The translations under genes were made by a program, and so were the position numbers. A stretch of 64,000 bases of DNA from JAFDYH01 sp049840875 (GTDB lineage: Bacteria; Bacteroidota; Bacteroidia; Chitinophagales; Chitinophagaceae): assembly GCA_049840875.1 (NCBI GenBank), contig JASGJE010000006.1:372001-436000 (forward strand), in the 5' to 3' direction. Shown here piece after piece: positions 17,823-25,897 of this stretch. The notes beneath the pieces were generated by a model. That model saw only the letters and a list, made by a program, of their open reading frames with translations, ran no database searches and was not told where the DNA came from. How positions within the stretch are numbered: position 1 is the first letter of the stretch; each line of letters opens with the position of its first letter.

Positions 17823-18048
17823 GTCAATGTTTTTAGGCAATAAGGGCGTACAAAAATCATCAAAATTCCAGGCTATACATGAGCACCGAATCCAGACCAC
17901 ATATACATTCAATCCGTAAGGCACCGGCAAAGAATCGCTATTTCATTTGGACAGGCTAAAACAAGATGGGATAAGGTTGTGGAGATTGTTAATGAAAAGA
18001 TAAAGGAAATTTCAAGTCAGTAATTGAAAATTTTTGAAGCGGGGTTGC

Positions 18049-18423
18049 TTATTCATAGACCACCCTTTTTCCGAAGGGCATGAGCGAGATTTCTACCAGT
18101 TTAAAATGTTGTTTAGCCCAGGGAATACCGATGATAGTAATAGAAAGCAAAAAGCCCATAATGACGTGTATGATCGCAGTGTATAGACCACCGCAGAGAA
18201 TCCAGACGATATTAAAAAGCAAACTGAGGCATCCGCTATTGCTGCTATCGCTGACTACTTTTTTTCCAAAGGGAAATAGCACGAGACCCGCCATTTTAAA
18301 ACATTGCAAACCCCATGGGATACCAACAATGGTACAACAGAGAACCAATCCACCGAAGAAATAACCAAGTGCAGCAAAGAAGCCACCAAATATCAGCCAC
18401 ACGAGATTGCCTAATGCATTCAT
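18049..18423 (-). CDS. yccF: YccF-domain inner membrane protein
   Basis: The 124-residue protein contains two copies of the YccF (DUF307) unit: LVWLIFGGFFAALGYFFGGLVLCCTIVGIPWGLQCFKMAGLVLFPFGKKV and NIVWILCGGLYTAIIHVIMGFLLSITIIGIPWAKQHFKLVEISLMPFGKRV. The GIPW(G/A)xQ(C/H)FK and PFGK(K/R)V motifs are repeated. It is a membrane protein of unknown role, complete in length for the family. Confidence 0.88.
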   Translation of the reverse strand: MNALGNLVWLIFGGFFAALGYFFGGLVLCCTIVGIPWGLQCFKMAGLVLFPFGKKVVSDSSNSGCLSLLFNIVWILCGGLYTAIIHVIMGFLLSITIIGIPWAKQHFKLVEISLMPFGKRVVYE

Positions 18424-18526
18424 GCGTAAAATAGTTTAAGTAAATAAAAATGGCTGAAGTTGTAACTGAAAAAATAAAGCGCATTTATAAAACGATGTGT
18501 TAAGCAGTTTGGTTGCATCCTATTTG

Positions 18527-18559
18527 AAACCTGTTATGCTTTGAAAACCGAACAGGTTT
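18527..18559. repeat. Perfect 9-bp inverted repeat
   Basis: AAACCTGTT (18527-18535) and AACAGGTTT (18551-18559) flank a 15-base loop in the intergenic gap. No T-tract follows, so it is a hairpin or operator candidate rather than a terminator. Confidence 0.5.
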
Positions 18560-18676
18560 GACAAGCACTGTAACCTTTTTGAAGATACTGCGTCCTATTT
18601 ACAGAAGCGATTGAAATGAGATAATCTTCAAAAGCAACTAAGAAAATAAATTTATAAACGATTAAACGAAGATGTC

Positions 18677-18763
18677 ATGAACGGTAAATATATCACTACC
18701 CTTTTACTGATTACAGTGAAGGGAAATGAAGAAGCAACTGAAGACAAGAAGATCGCTGCTTAA
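18677..18763 (+). CDS. Possible 28-residue small ORF before a terminator
   Basis: ATG at 18677 opens a 28-codon frame (MNGKYITTLLLITVKGNEEA...) ending at TAA 18761-18763, with a strong terminator 32 bases later. The N-terminal half is hydrophobic, the C-terminal half charged. No gene follows in the same direction, so it is either a small protein or part of a short RNA. I recognise no family. Confidence 0.3.
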   Translation: MNGKYITTLLLITVKGNEEATEDKKIAA

Positions 18764-18794
18764 GGGGCTACAACTACTAAATCTGCATATATCC

Positions 18795-18825
18795 AAAAGC
18801 CACGTATACAAGCGTGGCTTTTTTT
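18795..18825 (+). terminator. Strong intrinsic terminator in the 18.4-18.9 kb gap
   Basis: AAAAGCCACG (18795-18804) pairs perfectly with CGTGGCTTTT (18813-18822) around an 8-base loop, and the run of T continues to 18825. It points rightward although no recognised gene lies immediately upstream, which suggests an unannotated short transcript. The symmetric A-tract lets it also serve the leftward permease gene at 18926. Confidence 0.75.
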
Positions 18826-18834
18826 GCAATCGCC

Positions 18835-18918
18835 AATGGTCAATTTTGAATGGTGAACCCGCAACAGATAATGGACGATTGACCATTCACGTCTCACGTT
18901 TTACGTTTCACGACAAAT
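18835..18918. repeat. Degenerate ATTGACCATT / CACGTCTCACG intergenic repeats
   Basis: A run of related words (ATGGTCAATTTTGAATGGTG, then ATTGACCATTCACGTCTCACG, TTTTACGTTTCACGAC) directly follows the stop codon side of the permease gene. The same words recur at 21388-21430, 35537-35590 and 7684-7711. Confidence 0.6.
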
Positions 18919-18925
18919 AACAAAC

Positions 18926-21304
18926 TCACTCTGTTCGAAGTGACTTCACCGGATTCGCCACAGCCGCTTTTATCGATTGATAGCTGATCGTTAAAATCGT
19001 AATCAACATGGCAGCAACGCCGGTGATAATAAATACATCTGCACTTATAGGTACCCGGTAGGCAAAATCATTTAACCAGTTGTTCATTGTTATCCAAACT
19101 ATAGGAAATGCGATGATGATAGCCACCAATACCAGTTTCAAAAATTCTTTTGACAAAAGAAATGCGACGTTGCTAACCGATGCACCTACCACTTTTCGTA
19201 TGCCAATTTCTTTTTGTCTTCTCTGGGCTGTGAATGCAGCAAGACCGAATAACCCAAGACATGAAATAATAATAGCCAGTGCTGCAAACCAACGGGCCAG
19301 TATGCCCACTTTATTTTCCGCTGTGTACAGGGCCTGGTAATCTTCATCTAAAAATTTGTAATCGAATTCCATTCCGGGGGCAAATGAAGCAAATGCTTTT
19401 TGCACTTGTGCAATTGTTTGCTTTTCGGCACCGGCTTTCATTCTTACCATCACGTTCGGCCCAACGGGATACACCTGGAAGAAACAAGGTTTAACGGACT
19501 GATATAAAGATTCGAAATTGAAATCTGCCGCCACGCCAACAATTTGTTTTTGCATGCCCCAAAACTTAATTGTTTTTCCAACAGGATCTTTCAATCCCAT
19601 TTGTTTTATCGCTGTTTCATTAAATACAATTTCATTACGGGCATTATCATTCTTTGAAAAGTTTCTTCCTTCTTTGATTTTTATTCCTGCAGTTTCTAAA
19701 AAATTGCTACCCACTTCGAGATTTGCAAATTCGATATCCATGTTTGGATTTTTACCCGGCCATTCGAAGCCAGAGATTGCGCCATGATCGCCGGTAAGGT
19801 TGTGCGCAAAGCTTCCGGCACTCACTACGCCGGGAATAGTACTCAGTTCATTTACAAATGTGACGGCCGCATTTATTTTAGCCGAATCCATTTCAAGTGG
19901 TATTTCAAAATGAATCACGTTATCACGGCTGTACCCGAGATTTTTGGATTGTATATAATTCAACTGGCGGTAAACAATCAAAACACCGGCAATAAATAAA
20001 ACGGACAGCGTGAACTGAAATACAACAAGGCCTTTCCGAATCACCACTTCACCGGATGAAGTATTTAGTTTTCCTTTCAAAATATTAACCGGTTTAAATC
20101 CTGATAAATAAAATGCAGGATAACTACCGGCTACCAATCCGGTAATTAATGTAATGCCGATGATGGATAGTATAAGACCAGCGTGGAAATGAAGATTTAA
20201 TTGTTTACCAGTTACAGCGTTGAATAATGGTAAAGTAAGACTGATTAAGATCATAGCGAGCGCCAGAGCAAGGAAAGACATCAGCATTGATTCGCCAATG
20301 TATTGTAACACCAACGCCTTTCGGGTAGCGCCTACCACCTTTTTAATGCCTACCTCTTTTAATCGTTTAGAAGCTTTCGCTGTTGAAAGATTCATGAAGT
20401 TGATGCAGGCGATGATCAATATAAAGATGGCAATGATGGAAAATAATTTTACATACGCTATTCTTCCGCCAATCGCCATACCGTTTTCATATTTACCATT
20501 CAGGTAACGGTCAGAAAATTTCTGAAGAAATAGAGTCTTGCCCTGTTCTTTATCTTTTGTGAGTGGGAAGTTTTTAATCTTACTGTTGAGCTTCGCAATA
20601 TCGGTACCTTTCTTTACAATTATAAAAGTAGTGGGATCGCTGTTGCCCCAGTTCAATAGGTTTGGCCTTCTCTCTAATACAAGATCGTAGTTAAATAATA
20701 GGTCAAATTGTTCTGTAGCAGACGGGGGCGTTTTTTCAAATACGCCAGACACCATAAACGTACCGCCAAATTCATTGAGATCATACTTCAATGTTTTGCC
20801 GACAATATTTTCGCTTGTACCATATAGTTTCTTTGCCAATTCGGTTGATATAGCCACGGCGGTTTTCCCGGCGAACAAACTATTTTTATCCCCTTCGGTA
20901 AAATGCATAGTGAATGCATTGAAATAATCTTTGCTTACATAGGTGCCGCCTGCTTTTATCTTCACATCATTATTAGTAGCAACGCCCGATGCCGAAAACC
21001 ATGATGCAGGTAACACTGAAACACTATATTCTACTTCCGGCATCTCTTTAGCCAATACTTTTCCCAGCAATCCTGCAGTTCCGGTAATTGTTTTAATGCC
21101 ATTTTCCCCCTTCAGGTTTTCCATCACCTGGTAAAGCTCTTTATCTTTTTCGTTGTATTTATCTACATTCAGTTCATCCGCCACCCACAAATAAATAAAA
21201 AGCGAACAGGCAAGACCTGTAGATAAACCCAACAGGTTGAGTATTGTAAACTGTTTGTCTTTTATCAGGTTTCTCCAGATGATTTTGAAGTTGTTTTTGA
21301 GCAT
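18926..21304 (-). CDS. MacB/FtsX-type ABC transporter permease (paralogue 1)
   Basis: A 792-residue permease with a TM segment at about 20-42, a large periplasmic MacB_PCD domain (43-250), three FtsX TM segments between 285 and 405, then a second TM-periplasm-FtsX unit. The C-terminal FtsX signature AAFTAQRRQKEIGIRKVVGASV is conserved, as is SFIA/INFMNLSTAKASKRLKEVGIKKVVGATR in the first. Such proteins work with an ATPase in lipoprotein or peptide export; no ATPase gene is adjacent. It is paralogous to 21565-23934 and 33075-35438 and ends with the shared LANPVKSLRTE motif (here VANPVKSLRTE). Confidence 0.9.
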   Translation of the reverse strand: MLKNNFKIIWRNLIKDKQFTILNLLGLSTGLACSLFIYLWVADELNVDKYNEKDKELYQVMENLKGENGIKTITGTAGLLGKVLAKEMPEVEYSVSVLPASWFSASGVATNNDVKIKAGGTYVSKDYFNAFTMHFTEGDKNSLFAGKTAVAISTELAKKLYGTSENIVGKTLKYDLNEFGGTFMVSGVFEKTPPSATEQFDLLFNYDLVLERRPNLLNWGNSDPTTFIIVKKGTDIAKLNSKIKNFPLTKDKEQGKTLFLQKFSDRYLNGKYENGMAIGGRIAYVKLFSIIAIFILIIACINFMNLSTAKASKRLKEVGIKKVVGATRKALVLQYIGESMLMSFLALALAMILISLTLPLFNAVTGKQLNLHFHAGLILSIIGITLITGLVAGSYPAFYLSGFKPVNILKGKLNTSSGEVVIRKGLVVFQFTLSVLFIAGVLIVYRQLNYIQSKNLGYSRDNVIHFEIPLEMDSAKINAAVTFVNELSTIPGVVSAGSFAHNLTGDHGAISGFEWPGKNPNMDIEFANLEVGSNFLETAGIKIKEGRNFSKNDNARNEIVFNETAIKQMGLKDPVGKTIKFWGMQKQIVGVAADFNFESLYQSVKPCFFQVYPVGPNVMVRMKAGAEKQTIAQVQKAFASFAPGMEFDYKFLDEDYQALYTAENKVGILARWFAALAIIISCLGLFGLAAFTAQRRQKEIGIRKVVGASVSNVAFLLSKEFLKLVLVAIIIAFPIVWITMNNWLNDFAYRVPISADVFIITGVAAMLITILTISYQSIKAAVANPVKSLRTE

Positions 21305-21387
21305 GTCTTATAATTGTAAGTTTTTAATTTGTGAGAAAAGGCAACAAGGCATCGAGGCACAAAGTATTTTTCACTATTCATTTCTCA

Positions 21388-21430
21388 TTCACAATTGACC
21401 ATTGATCATTCACGTTTCACGTCTCACGAC
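21388..21430. repeat. Degenerate ATTGACCATT / CACGTTTCACG repeats, second site
   Basis: The gap between two permease genes carries CATTCACAATTGACCATTG followed by ATCATTCACGTTTCACGTC and TCACGAC. It matches the array at 18878-18914 in words and orientation. Confidence 0.6.
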
Positions 21431-21484
21431 AAACAGAGGCACGAAGTAGTTCTCTCTCGGTTGCTATCAGAATTGTATTTTTAA

Positions 21485-21507
21485 TTTTTCACTTTTATCT
21501 TTTCACT
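21485..21507. repeat. 23-nt dispersed intergenic repeat, copy 2
   Basis: Identical to 3486-3508. It lies between the two permease genes, just before the 39-bp hairpin element. Confidence 0.6.
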
Positions 21508-21515
21508 ATTCATTT

Positions 21516-21554
21516 CTCAACGACTTCACCCCGATATGCATCGGGATTCGTCAC
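21516..21554 (-). repeat. 39-bp REP-like hairpin element, copy 1
   Basis: On the minus strand it follows the stop codon of the permease gene by 10 bases and contains the palindrome CCCGATGCATATCGGG. The copy at 35448-35486 differs at one of 39 positions and also follows a paralogous permease gene, in the same orientation relative to it. Confidence 0.75.
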
Positions 21555-21564
21555 GTCATTTTTA

Positions 21565-23934
21565 TTATTCAGTTCTGAGTGACTTTACCGGGTTTGCCAA
21601 CGCTGCCCGCACTGCCTGGTAACTGATCGTGGCAATGGTAATCAGCATTACGGATATGCCTGCAAACAGGAATACTGTAACGCTGATGTGTATACGATAG
21701 GCAAAACTTTGCAACCATTCATTCATCGCCCACCATGATAATGGAAATGCAATCAACATAGAAATCATTACCAGTTTTAAAAAATCCTTGGACAACATGA
21801 TGGTGATTCCCTGCACTGATGCGCCGACTACTTTGCGGATACCAATTTCTTTTTGCCTGCGCTGGGCTGTGAACGTAGCTAAACCAAATAACCCTAAGCA
21901 GGAAATCAATATGGCGAGTGCCGCAAAGTATCTGGACAAAATAGCCACTCTAGATTCCGTAATGTATTGTTTCTGGTAAGCCTCATCTAAAAAATTATAG
22001 TCGAAAGGAAAGCCGGGATTAAATGATTCGTAGAGTTTCTGAATTTGATTAATCGTTGCCTGCTGATGTTCTGCCTTTACTCTCACCATCATTTTATTCC
22101 AGGTATTATTGCCACCTTGAACCTTCATGTATGTTTGTTTTACCGGCTCGTGCAGTGATTCGTAATGAAAATCTTTAACCACACCAATCACATGGTGCGG
22201 ACGATCAAACAAACTGATCGTTTTACCGACCGGATCTTTTAACTGCATCAGTTTTACAGCGGCTTCATTTAAAATGATATTATCGTGTTCATCACCAAAG
22301 GCGCGGTTGAAACTTCTGCCCGATACCATTTGCATACCCATTGTTTCAATAAAATCGAAGCTCACGCCGAAGCCTTCGAAATAAACAGGAACGTTCGGAT
22401 CTTTTCCTTCCCAACTGATGCCATAGTTACCAAAATTCCTTCCCACCATGTTGTTAAACGTCATACTTGCATTGACCACGCCGGGAATCTTTTTCAATTC
22501 CGCCATGAATGATTCTTCTTTATTCAATAACTGCCCCTCGGTACTAAAACGCACCACGTTATCTTTATCATAACCCGGTTTTGTTGTTTGTATAAATTGT
22601 ATTTGCTGATACACAACGGCAACAGCAATTATCAGTGCAACAGACAAGGTGAATTGAAAAACAACCAAACCTTTCCGTGAGAATGTTTCGGCCAGCGAAG
22701 ATTGAAACTTGCCTTTCAATATTTTTACCGGCCGGAAACCGGAAAGATATAAAGCAGGATAACTGCCCGCCAGCAGGCCTGTAACAATTATCACTGTGGC
22801 GATGCTGGTAAGAAGACGCGGCGTAAAAACCAGCTCAATATGCTTACCTGTGAGTGTATTGAACTGTGGTAACAACGCCCACGCGATAACGATCGCTACT
22901 AGCATAGCGAATACTGTCAGCATCGTAGATTCAGTTAAAAACTGGAGAATGAGTTGTTTTCTGCCGGCGCCAACTACTTTCTTTATGCCTACTTCTTTCA
23001 TACATTGTGAAGCCTTTGCCGTGGACAGGTTCATGAAATTGATACAGGCAATCACAAGAATGAAAATGGCTATTAATGAGAATAAGCGGACATACTCAAC
23101 CTTACTGCCTGTTTTGGCGCCATGATCGAACGTGTTTTGTAAATAGTTTGCTGAAAACAACGTAGCGAAGGCAGACCTTGTACTATCACCACTGTTTTCT
23201 GTAACGATGTGGGCTATGCGCTTATTGAATGCCGCTACATCTGTTCCTTCTTTCAACAATATAAAATTGTGCGGACCGGTATTGGTCCAGCTTTTTACCC
23301 ATGACTGTTCATCTTTCAGATATTCGAATGAAAGAACAAAGTCAAATTGCTGTGAAGACTGTTCGGGTATATTATCAAAAATGCCGGAGATAAAGAAATC
23401 GCGTTGTTGCTGAAAGCGGATGGCTTTGCCAATAAGATTTTCGGTGGTGCCAAATAGTTTGCGCGCCAGGTCGCCGGAGATAACAATTGAATTTTTATCA
23501 GCCAACACTTTTTCTTTTTGCCCGGCTATCAGGTGAAAGGAAAAGATGTCGAAATAATCCGGCCCGGCATACTGGCCGATTGCTTTTATATATTTATCGC
23601 CATTGGCTAATGTGAACTTTGGCCACCATTGCGGAGGCGCCACTGCGGCAGCATATTCTATTTCCGGCATTCTTGCCTTCAATGCTTCGCCGAGTACGCC
23701 GGATGATTCATCAGAAAGATCGCTGCTTTGCCCAAGGGCGCCGTGATGCTCCATCAACTGATAGATGCGGCTATTGTTTTTAAAAAACTGGTCAACACTG
23801 AGTTCATCGCTCACCCAAAACCAGATCAGTAATGTACAGGCGAGGCCGGCAGAAAGGCCAAGCACATTCAATACAGTAAAGCGACGATCTTTCAACAGAT
23901 GCCGCCAGGCGATTTTGAGGTTGTTGCGAAACAT
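21565..23934 (-). CDS. MacB/FtsX-type ABC transporter permease (paralogue 2)
   Basis: The ATG at 23934 (MFRNNLKIAWRHLLKDRRFT) matches the start of the other two paralogues; an in-frame ATG at 23985 would add 17 residues encoded by an intergenic hairpin repeat. The 789-residue protein has the same double MacB_PCD/FtsX layout, with INFMNLSTAKASQCMKEVGIKKVVGAGR and ATFTAQRRQKEIGIRKVVGASV. No cognate ATPase gene is adjacent. It probably arose by duplication with the gene at 18926. Confidence 0.9.
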   Translation of the reverse strand: MFRNNLKIAWRHLLKDRRFTVLNVLGLSAGLACTLLIWFWVSDELSVDQFFKNNSRIYQLMEHHGALGQSSDLSDESSGVLGEALKARMPEIEYAAAVAPPQWWPKFTLANGDKYIKAIGQYAGPDYFDIFSFHLIAGQKEKVLADKNSIVISGDLARKLFGTTENLIGKAIRFQQQRDFFISGIFDNIPEQSSQQFDFVLSFEYLKDEQSWVKSWTNTGPHNFILLKEGTDVAAFNKRIAHIVTENSGDSTRSAFATLFSANYLQNTFDHGAKTGSKVEYVRLFSLIAIFILVIACINFMNLSTAKASQCMKEVGIKKVVGAGRKQLILQFLTESTMLTVFAMLVAIVIAWALLPQFNTLTGKHIELVFTPRLLTSIATVIIVTGLLAGSYPALYLSGFRPVKILKGKFQSSLAETFSRKGLVVFQFTLSVALIIAVAVVYQQIQFIQTTKPGYDKDNVVRFSTEGQLLNKEESFMAELKKIPGVVNASMTFNNMVGRNFGNYGISWEGKDPNVPVYFEGFGVSFDFIETMGMQMVSGRSFNRAFGDEHDNIILNEAAVKLMQLKDPVGKTISLFDRPHHVIGVVKDFHYESLHEPVKQTYMKVQGGNNTWNKMMVRVKAEHQQATINQIQKLYESFNPGFPFDYNFLDEAYQKQYITESRVAILSRYFAALAILISCLGLFGLATFTAQRRQKEIGIRKVVGASVQGITIMLSKDFLKLVMISMLIAFPLSWWAMNEWLQSFAYRIHISVTVFLFAGISVMLITIATISYQAVRAALANPVKSLRTE

Positions 23935-23944
23935 GGCTGATGAT

Positions 23945-24007
23945 ATGAGTAATGAGGAATCAGTAATGAGTAGCTGCACACTCATTATTCATTACTCATC
24001 ACTGATT
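23945..24007. repeat. Intergenic inverted repeat of ATGAGTAATGAG words
   Basis: ATGAGTAATGA (23945-23955) pairs with TCATTACTCAT (23989-23999), with further nested matches (AGTAATGAGT against ACTCATTA). It lies immediately upstream of the permease start and can fold into a long imperfect hairpin. Confidence 0.6.
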
Positions 24008-24106
24008 TCGTGCCGGAAAGACAGCGGGTTAGAAATCAATGGTTTTAAAGACCTGAACATCTTACCGATGAACGGTTTTGATACACCAGGTGTACGGTTA
24101 GTGTGA

Positions 24107-24195
24107 AGAGAGAAGTCGGGAAAGTCTGAAGTCCGGAGTCCGAAGAGAGGGTCGGTGAGAGATCCGAACTCACCGACTACCGACTCCTGACTTTA
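24107..24195. repeat. Intergenic repeat of GTCGG/GTCCGGA words with inverted half
   Basis: A left half of direct words (AGTCGGGAAAGTCTGAAGTC, CGGAGTCCGAAGAG) is followed by an inverted right half (CACCGACTACCGACTCCTGA), giving an imperfect hairpin. It is part of the 23935-24309 gap, which otherwise shows no gene. Confidence 0.55.
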
Positions 24196-24309
24196 TTGGC
24201 TACTCACATGCTGAATCTTGTCAATCGCATGTCGAATACCGTAGCTGACTAAATATTTTTCCAAAAGGCTTTGAGAAAGTTTATATTTAAGGAAATACCA
24301 TTAGTCTGT

Positions 24310-25323
24310 ATGTTAACCGGAAGAACAACAAAGCTTCTATTGCTATTGATCTTTACTGGTTATTCCTTTTCCGTTTCATTTAGTCAGAGCACACAGATCA
24401 GGGGATTTATTGATGGACTGGTGACGTACGAAAAAGGAAAGGCTTCTTTCGGCTTCGGTGAACAGGATTTGTTCATTACTGCTGAATTGCACGACCGCAT
24501 ATCGTTTCTTGGTGAAAGTGTTTTTAAATACACACCGTCATCTCCCACTGAATTTTCTGTAAGTATCGAGCGGGTTGTTATCAAATACAATATTGCGGGC
24601 AATCATAATCTTCTTATTGGTAAACACCACACGCCACTTAATTACTGGAACGATACCTATCACCATGGTCGTGTATTCTTTCCCACTATCGATCGGCCGC
24701 TTTTATTTGCAGCTAACATTATACCATTGCATACAACAGGCGCCAGCCTGCAGGGTCATGACCTTGGTAAGCTGAAGTTTGGCTACGACTTTATGGTTGG
24801 CAATGGCCTTGGCGCACCCGAAGTATCAGACAACGATAAATACAAATCAATCACTGCTGCCATACACATCAAGCCGGTCGAGTATCTCCGTTTGGGTCTT
24901 TCGTATTATCATGATATCATCTCAAAAGGGGCTGACGTGCATGAAAATATTGTAAACTGGAAAGTGAACCAGAACCTGTACACAGGATCGGTATCTTATT
25001 TCGGCAAAAAATTTGAATTGCTTACAGAAGGAACACTGGCATATAATAAGACCGATACCACCGGTTCAAGGAGAACGCTTGCTTCTTACCTCTATGCAGG
25101 GTACAGGGTCAGCAAAAAGATAACGCCGTATGTACGGTTGGATAACCTGAATTATCAGCAGGGAGAAATTTATTATCATAAAGATAATACCACTTCTATC
25201 ATCGGCGGTTTGCGATACAGCATCAATTACCTGGCCGTGGTAAAACTGGAATACCAGCACCAGCATACAGAAATGGAAGGCAATATTGACAGGGTGACCG
25301 CACAATTTGCAATAGGTTTTTAA
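24310..25323 (+). CDS. Outer-membrane porin-like beta-barrel protein
   Basis: ATG at 24310 gives 337 residues beginning with a signal peptide (TTKLLLLLIFTGYSFSVSFSQS). The mature part alternates in short amphipathic beta-strands and ends at a terminal Phe (VTAQFAIGF), as for an outer-membrane barrel. GKHHTPLNYWNDTYHHGRVFFPTIDRP near residue 115 is His-rich. An upstream in-frame TTG at 24271 is less likely. The stop overlaps the next gene's ATG by one base (TAATG), so the two are co-translated, and a sensor kinase and regulator follow; a role in bringing a ligand to the periplasm is an inference. Confidence 0.75.
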   Translation: MLTGRTTKLLLLLIFTGYSFSVSFSQSTQIRGFIDGLVTYEKGKASFGFGEQDLFITAELHDRISFLGESVFKYTPSSPTEFSVSIERVVIKYNIAGNHNLLIGKHHTPLNYWNDTYHHGRVFFPTIDRPLLFAANIIPLHTTGASLQGHDLGKLKFGYDFMVGNGLGAPEVSDNDKYKSITAAIHIKPVEYLRLGLSYYHDIISKGADVHENIVNWKVNQNLYTGSVSYFGKKFELLTEGTLAYNKTDTTGSRRTLASYLYAGYRVSKKITPYVRLDNLNYQQGEIYYHKDNTTSIIGGLRYSINYLAVVKLEYQHQHTEMEGNIDRVTAQFAIGF

Positions 25324-25802
25324 TGAAGAAAACAACAACATACATGAATTTCAGATTAGCGGTCACCGTTAGGTTACTGTTTGCATGCATGTCATTGTTG
25401 TGTATAACATCTGCCCGCGCACAGGACAATTCACTCACTGTTGTCGCCAATGAAAAAGGGGCGCCTTCAGAAATCAAGCTTTCAGAATTAAAGTCGGTAC
25501 TGATGGGTGAAAAGCAACGATGGAGCAATGGTAAGAAAGTGGTGATCGCCCTCATGAAAACATCCACGCCGCTGGGTACCGTGGTGAGTAAAAAGATTTA
25601 CGATATGAGCGGCGATGAAGTAAAAGGTTTCTGGCTGAAAATTTCCTTTGCAGGAAAAGCGGATGCACCCAAGTTCTGCAACACACCCGAAGAGTTACTT
25701 TCATACGTTTCCGAAAATGAGGGCGCCATCGGCATCGTGGATAAACCGGCCGATACACGTGATGTGAAAATAGTAACAGTTGACGGTAAAAAATCATTTT
25801 AG
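25323..25802 (+). CDS. Small PstS-like periplasmic substrate-binding protein
   Basis: A 159-residue secreted protein (signal peptide to about residue 34, SARAQ). The mature part (LTVVANEKGAPSEIKLSELKSVLMGEKQRWSNGKKVVIALMK..., KISFAGKADAPKFCNTPEELLSYVSENEGAIGIVDK) resembles one lobe of phosphate-type (PBP_like) binding proteins, which are usually about twice this size. No permease or ATPase is present. Placed between a porin-like gene and a histidine kinase, it is more likely a ligand presenter for the sensor than a transporter component. Confidence 0.75.
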   Translation: MKKTTTYMNFRLAVTVRLLFACMSLLCITSARAQDNSLTVVANEKGAPSEIKLSELKSVLMGEKQRWSNGKKVVIALMKTSTPLGTVVSKKIYDMSGDEVKGFWLKISFAGKADAPKFCNTPEELLSYVSENEGAIGIVDKPADTRDVKIVTVDGKKSF

Positions 25803-25897
25803 CGGTTAGGCGTACAGGTTATACAGGTTAAAGGCGATCATTCATCCGAAAGCGGCTTGTTTTTGTTTCCCTTCCTTTAAATTTTTCGACCATTAGT

